NCBI GenBank assembly: GCA_040437565.1
Contig: JBDOQK010000012.1
Location: 496,001-560,000 of the forward strand
Length of the DNA stretch: 64,000 nucleotides
Direction of reading: 5' to 3'
DNA from: Albugo candida
Taxonomy: Eukaryota; Oomycota; Peronosporomycetes; Albuginales
Under the pieces are notes generated by a model, which was not told the DNA's origin, ran no database searches, and was given only the letters and a program-made list of their open reading frames with translations. Numbering within the stretch: the stretch's first letter is position 1; each line of letters begins with the position of its first letter. The translations under genes and the position numbers were made by a program. Shown here piece by piece: positions 41,574 through 52,447 of this stretch.

Positions 41574-42784
41574 ATTGCAGTAGCATCCAATTGTTCCAAA
41601 TTGGGTAGCATTTCAATCACTTTTTGTCGGTAATTCTCGGCCCTTTTGACATAATCGCAAATTAGCACAACATTTCGTGCAGAACATGCTAGTAGACTTA
41701 CTTTGATACAGGATTTCGCTCTAGATAAAGAGTTGTCAGCTTCAGAGGCTCCAAATTCTCAACGTCATCAAAGCGCTCTATTTTGTTATCATTCAGCCAT
41801 AGATCTTCCAAATTAACAAGACGTGCAATATTAGACGGAATCTTTATGATTTCATTCGCCCCAACATCTAGGATTTCTAGTTTGGTCTGATAAAGCGCCA
41901 TCAATCACAAAATGTGCTAATTTATTTGCTGTGAATAACACGCACCAGATTTTCCAGATTCTTGAGAGTGTCGATGCCATTATGACTCAAGTATAACTCA
42001 GTCAAATTCGACAATTGATTCAAGCCTTCTATATCCACCAAACGATTACTCTGTATACTGAGGATACGTAAGGAATTCAAGCATTCCAATTTCTCTATCT
42101 TTTCGATCTTATTCTTCCCTAGCCACAGCTGCTCCAAGTTCTCCAATTGATCCAAACCTTCAATGCGCCGAATTCGATTTGCACCCATATCGAGTTTCTT
42201 CAGACCTGAGAGTTTATTTATTCCGGTGATGGCAACCAATTTATTGCTTGCGACGTATAATTCACGTAATTGAGATAGCTGGCTCAAATCAGGGAGAACG
42301 CGAATCTCATTGAAGCTCAAATCCAACACTATTGTTTTGTAATAGCATGCGACTCAAACTTTTTTCATGACTAAATACCTTGTAGATTGACGAGTTCATT
42401 TAGACAGGAGATCGACTTGATTCGATTATCGTAGAGCTCCAAATGTATCAACGATTTGAGTGACTCCACTCCAGCCATAGATGACAAAAGATTTGAGCGT
42501 ACTTGAAGTATCTGTGTAAGAAGAATTTCTCAGTTGACGAGATTTCAAACTCATGTCTGAGACTTCAATACTTTCAGCTTTTGCATCCTCTCCAGACCAT
42601 TGAGTTGAGTCACTTTCTGTCCAGAAGTTCCGACATAGCAAATCTCCTAATTTATGAATTTGTAAGTCGTTTGAACTAATGCGGTAGCAATACTGAATAG
42701 TACTTCAGCATCTTCTTCCAAATCTATGCAATCAGTGAGATTCACCCCATCCGAAGCTGTATTCTCTTCAACACTTGGGGTCAT
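41574..42784 (-). CDS. SDS22-type leucine-rich repeat regulator of protein phosphatase 1
   Basis: A multi-exon gene whose coding parts join into one run of 22-residue leucine-rich repeats of the SDS22 type (L-x-x-L-x-x-L-x-L-x-x-N-x-I). Exons include 42784 to about 42703, a short exon ending in LNGLERMQKLK, one with LELYDNRIKSISCLNEL, the large exon 42329-41937 (LRELYVASNKL, LEQLWLGKNKIEKIEKLE, LTELYLSHNGI), 41898-41704 (LEDLWLNDNKIERFDDV) and a last exon with the LRR cap VIEMLPNLEQLDATAIDR. About eleven repeats and the C-terminal cap match SDS22/PPP1R7, which binds PP1 catalytic subunit in the nucleus and regulates mitotic exit and PP1 maturation. The short N-terminal acidic exon is the least certain. 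Confidence 0.88.
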
Positions 42785-42899
42785 GAGTCTTCACAGTGTC
42801 GACCTGCAGATAACCAGTACCTAACCAGTATTGAGCGCATCAGTCGGTACTCGGTGCAGAGGTCAAAGCGAGCCGTCGATCACTGCATTTGTCGCGACA
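42785..42899. promoter_or_regulatory. Shared head-to-head promoter of SDS22 and the DIX gene
   Basis: Only 115 bp separate the two start codons (42784 minus, 42900 plus). Both promoters and 5' leaders must fit here, so the pair may be co-regulated. No element can be named with confidence. Confidence 0.5.
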
Positions 42900-44072
42900 A
42901 TGGAAGGAATGTTGAATTACTTCATTCCTGAAGATGGTGATTCATCTGATCACATGAATGTTGTACCACTTCCTGCAGTTGATCGACTTATTTTGAAGCA
43001 TATTGAAGAGGTTGGCTGAATACTCTGATGCATCTTAACACTTATTTTATTGGAAATGATTTGCCTTGTAGATCTTCCCGCTTCCCGGAGAATTTCACTA
43101 TCGATTCAAAACACAGTTTGAAGGAACTTATGGTACACGTCGGATTCCAAACACTCGGTGATAAGGCGTTCTTACTTCACAAAACTCGTGCCGTATGGCT
43201 GATAGTTTGGCTTGATTTGACCGATGGTGATGATGTTGTACCCAGTTACAATGGAATTATCGTGAGCAAGATATCTCGAATAAGGCTAGTCAAGACACCG
43301 ATGAAGCAGCACGTTAGAGAATCAGTCAAAATGCCAGATTTGATTGAGACGCACATACATGACCACACAGAAGGTAAAGCCTCATTGCGCATTTCATTGC
43401 TGGAATAAGTCAGAGATACATTTTTCTTAGCAAAACAAGAAGAAAAGCAAGCAAAAGCATCAACTCCTAAACACTTTGATAATGATCTTGTTGGACTTGT
43501 ACGACCTCTACGCTATACCGAAGTCTCCTTATTTCACCTCATATTCGTGTATCGTCTTTCAGTTGTCAGATCCTATAGTTCCTACGTCGCCAATCAGTGG
43601 AGCTTCGGCAAAACCACCAACTCCTATCCAGTCCTCTGCAACGGTACGCAAAGCTCAAAATATCAAGTGCACCTTTGAATGTAATGTCGATGCTTGGTAC
43701 TTGCAGGCTCCGGTATCAGATCCTTTTAATTTGTTCGATGCCGCAACAAATCCTTTAGTACATCCGATCCAGTCTAGCACAAATGGAGCATCACGTAACA
43801 TACCAAAGCCTTCAGTCACTTCACCCATTCATAATTTCAGTAATCAAGGTCCATATAGTCCCATGAGGAAAACCTCTGCTTCAGCAACCATGCAAAATGC
43901 TCCCGTAATGCGATCACCACCCGGTAATATGAATATCAGTCAAATGGGCCAACACATGGGGATGAATTCGATGCCAAATAGTGGTCCGAATATTCCGGGA
44001 AACAACAGCTTCCAGGGCTTACAATGGCAAGGGATGGGAGGTGGATCCGGCCAACAACAACGTAAATGGTAG
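42900..44072 (+). CDS. DIX-domain protein with proline/asparagine-rich tail
   Basis: Six exons (42900-43010, 43072-43132, 43206-43373, 43431-43498, 43563-43643, 43707-44072) give 284 residues. Residues 1-85 form a DIX (Dishevelled/Axin) fold: NYFIPEDGDS, LPAVDRLILKHIE, FPLPGEFHYRFKTQFEG, VWLDLTDGDDVVPSYNG, IIVSKISRI. DIX domains polymerise head to tail to build signalling assemblies; related folds occur in plant SOSEKI proteins and in some protists. The rest is disordered: a charged stretch, DPFNLFDA, and a Pro, Asn, Met, Gly and Gln-rich tail ending QQQRKW. The DPF and NLF-like motifs resemble endocytic adaptor-binding motifs; that role is inference. Confidence 0.82.
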
Positions 44073-44199
44073 AGTAGGTTATATAGTTCCCATACAGCTG
44101 ATCCGGTAGCGAGTTAATCTTACAAACATTTAGCTTCCTCGCTATAGCTTGACTATCATACTTTATTTTATGAGACCTCTAGTTTTGACAACTTCGCTT

Positions 44200-45556
44200 T
44201 CATAAGTCTAATTCGTTTGCATGCGTGCGGCAAAACCCTTTCTTCTTCACAAGCTTTGGACAATATTCGATTCTACACTTCTTTTTGCCGCCATGTGCGG
44301 TGCATAAGTTTTGACGCACTACGCCCTTACCACATCCTGGCATGCAACATCTTCTTCCACCTCCGTGACGAATGCATAAACCCATACTTCGTTGAATGTT
44401 GGTGCATCCTTTGGTTCGACAGACGCGACCTCCACCATGAGCCACACAAAGCCCTTGGTTCTGTGCACCACGACTGCATCCCGCTTGTTGACACCGCCGA
44501 CCTCCACCGTGATTGATGCAGAGGCCACGAGTTACAGCATTACGCGTACAGCTTTGCACATTGCAGCTTTTACTTCTTCGTTTGTTATCTCCTCTACTCG
44601 TTACTCGTGTCTCGGGTAGGTTGACATTGTGTGTATCACCTTCTACATTTTGCTCAAAATGCCCATTGTCGCGGTTTTCTAAAGTGCTAAAAAATTTAAA
44701 AAACACATAGGAAGTAGAGTAGAGTAAGAGTTCGATAGAAATATGTGGGCTTGAATATGCTTGCTTACCGAGTTTCAGGTGCTGATGAATGATGATATCG
44801 AGCGTCGGGCGACTTTTCTGAGAGATTATTTACATGATACAAAAAAGGAGTGGAAGACTTTGTAGTGTCTCCCGTCATAATTGATCTAGGCGAGAGCAGC
44901 AATTTGATCGCTGGAAGTATGTTGGCACTACCCAACCTGTTATCATAGGAATTGACTATGTGATTTGATCCATTAAGTCGACATTGTGGACGTTCGGAGC
45001 AATGCATGCTCCTTTCGATGATTGAAGGCTGAGAATGGGAACGATGATAATGGGAGCGCCGGAGTGTTTTTTCAGAATTCGACGGATTTATCGTCGCGAA
45101 GGATGGAAGCCGAGGATAATCATTGAATGATGGAAACAGTGGCGCGTTACTTGTGCGGAAAGGCCGAGCATTTGCATCATATGAGTTGGACGCCTTCACT
45201 GGACCAATGCTTCGTGCATTGATGTCCGTCTCAATACTGGCTTTCGAGATATGGCGTGTGCTTGAATCCGGGAGTAGATGACTTGAGTCAGTAAAGGCAT
45301 CTCGCAGAAAGGATGTCGATTTTGATTGCATTCCACTGTTGGGTATGCTGGTGTTTGCTAACACCTTTGTTTCCACGCTTGAAGGTCCTATCTCGAAGCC
45401 TTGGTAAGGCGAAGCTGGATGATTGCTTCCCGTATAGGTTTTTTCGTCACTCACGCTAAGCGGATGTAGCAATTGACTTAGTTTTCTACTGGATAGTAAT
45501 CTCGTGCTTTGTAGGTGCTGCTCATCTACGAATACTGAGTGAGGCTTCACCATCAT
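44200..45556 (-). CDS. Protein with tandem Cys/His HGGG repeats (WRKY19-like zinc-binding)
   Basis: Exon 1 (45556-44769) and exon 2 (44686-44200) join across an 82-nt intron to give 424 residues. The first 270 residues are serine-rich and probably disordered. The C-terminal 120 hold five repeats of about 24 residues, built as C-x4-C-x-k-x6-G-L/F-C-x-x-H-G-G-G-R-R/K (GLCINHGGGRRCQQAGC, GLCVAHGGGRVCRTKGC, GLCIRHGGGRRC, NLCTAHGGKKKC, GFCRTH). Such repeats are abundant in oomycetes and are often labelled WRKY transcription factor 19-like in databases because plant WRKY19 carries them; there is no WRKY domain here. They probably bind zinc and possibly nucleic acid; the function is unproven. Confidence 0.85.
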
Positions 45557-45559
45557 CAA

Positions 45560-48500
45560 TACATAGAAAAAGCGCTACCTTGCTTCGGATAGGGGTCCCT
45601 GGCTAGGGACCCTGAACAGCGCATTCTCATTGACGATGGAGAAGTGAATGTTAGCGCTGATTGTGTCATAGAATGCATTGGGCTTTCATAAAATGCATAC
45701 ATTGTAAAAAATGGTAGGTCACCTTAAGCTAGAATGTGTGGACTGGACTTAGGTTTGCGAAAATAATACCAACAAAAAATGACTACACTCGCTTCAGGTG
45801 ATACTGCAACGCTTTTTGATTTAATGATGAGATAAAGTACATTCGTAAAAATACATACGCAATCTATTAAGTATCAAATGTATAATAGACATGCTAGCAT
45901 AAAGGGCATTAGAGTCCGCGAAGAATAGCTGTGTGGAATATTTCACGAGATGCTCTACTTCTAGCGAACGTATTCTCGTAAACGCGCTTTAGGTCGTACC
46001 TACAGATATTCGTCAACGAGGTGGGGTCTCAGTAATTACGCATACTAACATTTTTGTGTTTATTCTGAGTCAAAAATTGGATAGGACTATGTTTTAGGTT
46101 TTTTAGGCACCTCAATCATTTCACCTGGGAGCCACCAACCTGTGTAGGGCCGTCTATATGAGTAAGGGTGGTCAAACGCAGCCGCGATTGTATTGCGTAC
46201 CCCTTCGTGAAAAGTACGTAACAAGTTAGCCGGGCTGAGCTCCAATTCTATATATGGCTAGCTCCTTTCTAAATCAATTTGGCTTTATTGCGTGCGTCTA
46301 TCGCCGCTCTATGTTTCCGAATTTGTTTCCCTTTACATTGCGAAATATGTTGATTGAGTAAGCTTGGTAGTTATTGCCGAATTTGAACTGCGGATGCGCC
46401 AACTCAGATCTTATTGATGGTGATAATAAATCTAAGCTTGTTATTAACCATGTTGTCCTTTTTGACCGACATTATTCCACTTAGAATCAGGGTCCGACTT
46501 GGATAGCAATGCACGGTAATTTTATTTACTTGTATTTAGTCCACTCTTATTCTGTTCGTCATGCTAATCAAAAAGAATAATCCCGTGACGCTAGACTTTT
46601 TCGCACTAGTGACTTGACGAAATGTACCCTCACCATTTCACGCATGAGGCTTGTGTATTCTCCTTACATCATTCTGATCAGATAAGTAAATTTCTATGGC
46701 CGCAATCAGAATTACAAGACTCTTCAGATATGACCACACCAGCAGATGGACATACTGATCACCCTCTGGACCAATCACGTTCTACAGCTCCGGATCGCTG
46801 AGTCTTTGTATCTGAGAACAGGAACATATCGTCACATCGTTTGCTGCCAATTCCAGAAACACACTTATCGCTCAATTGCGATGTGGATCACTGAGCAGAT
46901 TTTGTGATATGCTTCGAAACCTCACATGGGCAGAGACAATATATTCAATTGGCTATGATCAGTACGAGCGCTCAGATGATGTTGCTACACTTCATTGAGC
47001 ATACCAGCACTATGGCTTGCGACAGGCTGAGATGACGTCAATTATACAAACATTTGACTACACCTTGTGCAGAACATATATCACCATGCGTCGAGTGCCA
47101 TCAGTAGAGCCCAAGAGATTGCATCATGACATTCTAGTCAGTATGTACAGTATGTGGAAAGCAAGCGTCTAGAGCAATTGAGGACTCCGTTGTCTCAAGC
47201 TTATTATCATATATGGTATATTTCCATTGATCAGAAGAATTCTATAAAGGAATTGTTTGCCAAGGTCTTATATTACCAGCATGTGTGTCTTCTCGCAAAA
47301 TCGAGATTTAGAGAAGATGGAATGGCTGACACAAGCATTGGGGTACCTGATAACTTCTGTGAGCTTGAAAGACTTTCTATAGCCTGAAAATGAATGCATG
47401 TCTCTTATAAAATACAGCCGACAGATTGCCCTTTTGAAAAGTACCATTGATTTATTTGTCGAATCAAGCAAGTTAACATTCTGACCTTGTATCTCTATGT
47501 TCACGCATAATTTGTATATCTGACAATGTGACTGCGCAGGACGATGCAAAATTCATTTCGAAATGCTGTATATCATGAATTTAGTGGTAATGTGACTCGC
47601 ACTGAGCACTTCAGGATACCTTTTCGATCGTTGCGACTATTCTTTGTGTCATATATAGCGGCAAGCTCAACCTGATGATTATTTGTCGACCTATTTCGAC
47701 GAATACTTTCTAGTATTATTATCTGTCTAACATGTAGAATTTGGCAACCCGACCAGGCCTTTTTGGAATGATGTGGCTGACACGGAGCTTTCTCATTGCA
47801 TTCTGATATCAATAAGAGAACATAACACAACAAGGAGAGTGTCGGCAATAGGTAGTTTGAGGGAAACATTTTAGTGGCCAAAAATTAAAGCTTCTTATCG
47901 AAACGGAGTTCTTGGCAAATTAACTCTACAGGTAGCATGTTGGTACATTATTATCGATCAGATCATGATTCTGTGAACCAGACAATCTCGCGAGGAAAAA
48001 TTGAATGGCAATAATAATGTCTACTATCCAAACAGAGTTCATTGCGTTTATTATGTTGACGATACCCGTGTTACGAAGTGGACATACATACTTGATCAAG
48101 GCTGAACGGACAGGTACTTCTGGGCCAAAAGTCTTTGAGTTCCTCGTGTGATATTATTTTCTTTACCATGGTACACCAGCATCTACAAGTGGGATACTAC
48201 GTAATCAACAACCAGCAAAAGGGCTCTGGCCATCGTGAAAATCTTGATCAGCTCTACACCTTCAATATGAGTCATATGCTGGACAGCATTTATTTCGAAA
48301 TGATGCAGAGATGAGCGATGTATCAGTCCTGATGATACGATGGAGTACATAATCAACTGATAGGCTGTCAATTCGATATTTCGATTCCCCACAGTCAAAA
48401 AAAAGGTAATGATATCAAGTTCAGCCTACTTAACTGAGTTCAATAATCTGGTTGAGCCTATGGCTTCTCGTCAAATTGATCTCGTGTGGTTGTTGCATAC

Positions 48501-49398
48501 TTTCCAGCAGAGAGGATAGTATGATACTGATGCATTTTTACAAGTTTTAAATAGCAATGCATGCGAGAAGGAGATGCCGTGGAAATATCAAGCTGTGTAT
48601 GATTAGCACTTATCTGATGTCAGACTCCGTACACCATTTGGAAGTACGCGGAGTGATTCCGTGTAGCTTATAATTTTGCTGGTACTGCGAGATCACGATT
48701 CAGAAAGTGATATGGCATAGCATCGGATGGGCATAGAGGCAGAAAATGTAATTTGTTTCACCAAGTATTGTAGCGATTGGCATGCGTCGCAGTGGGTAAA
48801 TTTTCAAAGAATTCGATTGTGCTGGTCGAAGGTCTTCGTCACACGAATTGAATCAGATCATTTTGTCAGCGTCCATACGGTATGGCATGGTTCACCAGGC
48901 ATTCTTGTTGGAGTCGTCGAATTGCACAGAGTGATTTCATCATATCGAGAATATGCACTCACATTAAGCGCAGGATCGTAAGTTGTTTGTAAAGCAGCGC
49001 TCATGAAATGTAGCTGTAGACATGTAAAAGAATTTACGGTGTGAACAGGTAAGAATGTTAGAAATAGAAAAAATAGATGACGTTGAATTTTGTACCTATG
49101 AAACTCTGCGCCCATCCTTCCGGTTAAAATGGCAGAGATAGCGCGATTTTTCACCCAACAGCTTTTTTTAGGTATAGACGTTGTTACCTTCCACGACTTA
49201 TGTGATTCACCAATGCTGGAAACCAATCAGTGAGCATCAAAAATGCCTGTAACTTGTAATCGCATCTCCTGACCACATCACACACAAGGGCATGACAGCT
49301 GTACCTTACTCAATTCACCCTCCTACGTCATAACGTATTTCGATCGAGCAATCGCACACACTTATTAGCTCTCTCATTTTGAAAAAGGATCGAAACAG
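45560..49398. other. Large gene-poor interval with possible decayed coding DNA
   Basis: About 3.8 kb without a confident gene. From about 46700 to 49000 plus-strand frames read as protein-like for 30-80 codons between stops: 47154-47387 (YYQHVCLLAKSRFRED), near 48180 (YYVINNQQKG) and 48727-48981 (FVSVHTVWHGSPGILVG). The stops are too many for introns alone, so this may be an old host pseudogene, but I recognise no family. No terminal repeats or reverse transcriptase motifs were seen. Confidence 0.35.
48727..48981 (+). pseudogene. Protein-like fragment, perhaps the end of a decayed gene
   Basis: 84 codons beginning at ATG. The stretch from WHASQWVNFQRIRLCW to SSYREYALTLSAG alternates hydrophobic and polar residues like a beta-rich lipid-binding or enzyme domain, but there is no diagnostic motif. 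It follows other broken plus-strand fragments between 46700 and 48700, which suggests one decayed gene. It may equally be a short functional gene or chance. Confidence 0.22.
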
Positions 49399-50331
49399 AT
49401 GCCTAAAACAAAAGGCTCCTATCGAGAAAAGCTTACATTCGGACACGGAAGAAAAGGAATAGAGTCATCGTCACACAAACCGATAAAGGTTTTGAATGAG
49501 AAAAGTGTTTTACAGATGGGAGGATCCGCTTTAGAAAAAGCGATGCTATCGATCACATCACTCGCAATTTACAATGTAAGCTCATCGCTTGCGACGGTAG
49601 CAGAAGCTCACAATAAGAGATCAACGCTACCAATCAAATCAAAAAAGTATTTTACGGTGTATTCGATTCATGTTCAAAATGCAATTAAAGGACGCAGTTG
49701 GATTGTTTGTCGTCGATATTCTGACTTTTTATTATTCAGAGAAAGAGTTCTCAACTTTTTTCAGCAGCAAACACAGAACGTACCAAGATTGTGTGGTATG
49801 GTCAATCAAATGTATTTCCCGAGAAAACACAAGCTGCGTTCGAAAACGGAAAAAGTTGTCGAGCATCGATGCCAAGCATTCTTAGGATTCTTGGTTGCTC
49901 TTCATCGAGTCCTGATTAGTCCATATTACGCGGAAGTGGGTGAGATTGCAGAAATCGGATTCTCATTGCTTCGAGGTTTTCTGGGTAGTCAAATGGTTGC
50001 AAATCAATCTCACAAGGAGTATGCATACCCTCACCCAATATTGCAGCACTTGCTGAGTCCCGGCGAAAGGATTCCAGTCAACCAATGCGGGGCACTCAAG
50101 ACTGTCCTTGAAGCTGACTGTGAAGATGACGACAACGTCACCATCCTTCATATTGGACCCGGTGAAGTCGATGGACTCGATGATGATATTCTTGATTCGA
50201 CGCACGTCTCATCATCCAGTGAAGACTATGATCGATACGATGAATTTGCTCCAGAAGAGCCTGCGATTTTGGAAGAAGTTGAAATCAGAGCCTCGAAAAG
50301 ATTCCATCGCACACTCCGGGTGTCATCATAA
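49399..50331 (+). CDS. PX-domain phosphoinositide-binding protein
   Basis: 310 residues in one exon from ATG. The PX domain spans about residues 80-200: YFTVYSIHVQNAIKGRSWIV, then the RRYSDFLLFRERV motif with the phosphoinositide-binding arginines, a proline-poor loop with FPRKHKLRSKTEKVVEHR, and the helix FLGFLVALHRVL. The N-terminal 70 residues are basic; the last 80 are strongly acidic (DCEDDDNVT, DGLDDDILDS, SSSEDYDRYDE) and may be a regulatory tail. PX domains bind PI3P on endosomes. No BAR, kinase or RGS domain is attached. Confidence 0.85.
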   Translation: MPKTKGSYREKLTFGHGRKGIESSSHKPIKVLNEKSVLQMGGSALEKAMLSITSLAIYNVSSSLATVAEAHNKRSTLPIKSKKYFTVYSIHVQNAIKGRSWIVCRRYSDFLLFRERVLNFFQQQTQNVPRLCGMVNQMYFPRKHKLRSKTEKVVEHRCQAFLGFLVALHRVLISPYYAEVGEIAEIGFSLLRGFLGSQMVANQSHKEYAYPHPILQHLLSPGERIPVNQCGALKTVLEADCEDDDNVTILHIGPGEVDGLDDDILDSTHVSSSSEDYDRYDEFAPEEPAILEEVEIRASKRFHRTLRVSS

Positions 50332-50373
50332 CGAGTGTACTACGACGAGTGTACTACAACGAGTGTAATCACA
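50332..50373. repeat. 14-bp tandem repeat, three copies
   Basis: Begins one base after the PX gene stop codon. Units CGAGTGTACTACGA, CGAGTGTACTACAA and CGAGTGTAATCACA lie back to back in the probable 3' untranslated region. Confidence 0.85.
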
Positions 50374-50544
50374 CCCATGTGATTCCGCATTCAGATGAGA
50401 TATTTTTTCAACTTTATGAACCAATTGTATGGGCGCATATATTTATCGGTGACCGAAAAAGAACAAGACAACGAATACGGCGAAAGCTTATGCTATTCTA
50501 CAAGGATTAGAATACTCGTGCATTCCGATTCTGATCAACGCCTC

Positions 50545-52330
50545 CTACTGAATGTCGATAGCCTCACCTAGATCTGCGCTTTCCGATGACCGACCAGACG
50601 CTGGACTAGATCCTGAAAGAGACTGGCTTTTGATGGAGGTTTCAGCGCTTGAACTTACTATGGATGCCGTTGTACTCACTTGAGTGAGGGTGTCATGCAC
50701 TCCTAGAAGCACCCGAGCAACATCCCGAGCAAGACAAACGCGATGCAGTGCTTTCTTCTCTGATCCCTTTATAGTATTGTTTGCTTCACGACAAGTGCTT
50801 GTTTTCAGATCTGTTATCTCTTCATACTTGCTTTCCTCGAGCTCCGTCTGCTTTGATGTATTCTGAACTGATCGGACCACAATACTACTAGCCAGTGGCT
50901 TCTGATTAGCTTGGAAATCAATTGGAACTCTCCTTGTCGCCAAATCAGAAATTTGTAAGGGAGATTTTCTCACCGGAAATAAATTCTTTCTCAAGCTCAT
51001 TGGCGTTCGCATCATACCAGCCGTCTTTGAAATCATTGTATTGCAAATATCATTCACCTTCATCTCACTCAGATTCACCCTGGTAGTGTTCAAGATGAAG
51101 TCACGCATATCGCCTTCAAAATCAACATTTTCGATCTTTCCGGCCACCATTTGCCAATCGTACTAACAGATTCCGATATTTAAAATACGATGTCGAAAAG
51201 TACAAACTGAAGCATACCTGCTCATTAGCAAGCATAGAAGACTCAAACACGACATGTTTTCGAAGGTTGATGGCTAAATTGGAAATTCGATGCTCGGATA
51301 TTTGCTAAACTAGCAGATTTAGCGTTGTGTCTTGATGCGAAATATACAAAGTTACCTGATATTCTGTGAGAATGGATTGCATCGAGCGCAGCATGTCTAA
51401 CTTCCCATTCTCTAACATATCCCAAAGAGCATGACAACTCACTCGTGCCGCTTCAGCCGTCTGTAAGGTTTTGATCGCGTTCGCACACATCATTTTCTTA
51501 CGTTGCTGTTCAGATGACAGCAACCAATTCACAACATTATGACCATTATGACTTGCGGAAAAGTGTATTCCCCGAGGTCGCTCACTGTTCAAGTCGAACT
51601 CTGATTGCTTTTCTACGCTTACAAGCTCCTGGTCTCCTTCATGAAGCGTCTGATGAATCATGTGACTATGCCGTTCCAATCTATCTACAGGCAGCGCTGC
51701 CTGCTTTGTATCCTCCAGCTGTTGCTGATACTGCTCTTGTATTAATGTGCTTGAGAACCCAGCGTCCATAGCACTAGAAAAAGCGATGCAAGCTTCGCGA
51801 AATTGTTTTTCAAATCCAGCGAATTCCTTCTTGTATTGCTCTTCCTGCAATTTCACTTGCTTTCTCAGGTTTCCAATAAGTTTGACTAAATTCTGCATTT
51901 TTCGTCCATGGTTCACAAACAGCTGAGAAATCGGTTCAAGAACGTCCTCTTGAAGATTTTTAGCAAAGATCTGATGCTGTACACTGGTGTTTAAATACTG
52001 CGCGCGTAAAGTGCCTAACGCATTCTTCATCGATGGTCCATGCTCCGTATTCTCAATGTTCGCTTGATCCGCGATTTTCGCTAATTCTGTCGAGTACATT
52101 TTCTCCAGGTTAATTCGAGATTTTAGCAGGGAAATTACGTTCTGTTGTGTAGCGATACCATTATCGCAATATGTCTGCACATCAGTCAAATTGTATAATA
52201 AATCGGTCGCAAATGAGAGGTTGGGTATCGTGAAATTTGCACGGCCGCCGTCATAAAACTTGGCTTTGATACCAAGCCCATCGACTTCTGATTCCATTGA
52301 CGGTATACTGAATTCATACGTCAAAACCAT
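50545..52330 (-). CDS. F-BAR domain protein
   Basis: Three exons (52330-51356, 51304-51218, 51162-50545) with 51- and 55-nt introns give 559 residues. Residues 30-330 form an F-BAR (FCH plus coiled-coil) membrane-bending domain: QQNVISLLKSRINLEKMYSTEL is the FCH signature (E-K-x-Y-x-x-x-L), followed by long heptad helices. The remainder is serine and threonine rich with short basic patches (SLRKNLFPVRKS) and no SH3 domain. F-BAR dimers coat curved plasma membrane and endocytic sites and link to actin. The convergent PX gene ends about 210 bp away; the two may share membrane targets, but no link is shown. Confidence 0.85.
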
Positions 52331-52447
52331 TCGAATACTGCTGGCTTGTCTCGGGTGGAAGTTCCCGCACGATGAGATTATGGTCTATTCTTGGGATAGA
52401 TAACGGCTTTTACGCATTATATTTCAAAGATCTGGATGTGTACGAGT

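Noticed and set aside
44200-44706. True WRKY transcription factor
   Set aside because: Only the Cys/His HGGG repeats found in WRKY19-like proteins are present; there is no WRKYGQK domain.
45560-49398. Retroelement or DNA transposon in the gene-poor stretch
   Set aside because: No terminal repeats, target-site duplications, reverse transcriptase or transposase motifs could be seen.
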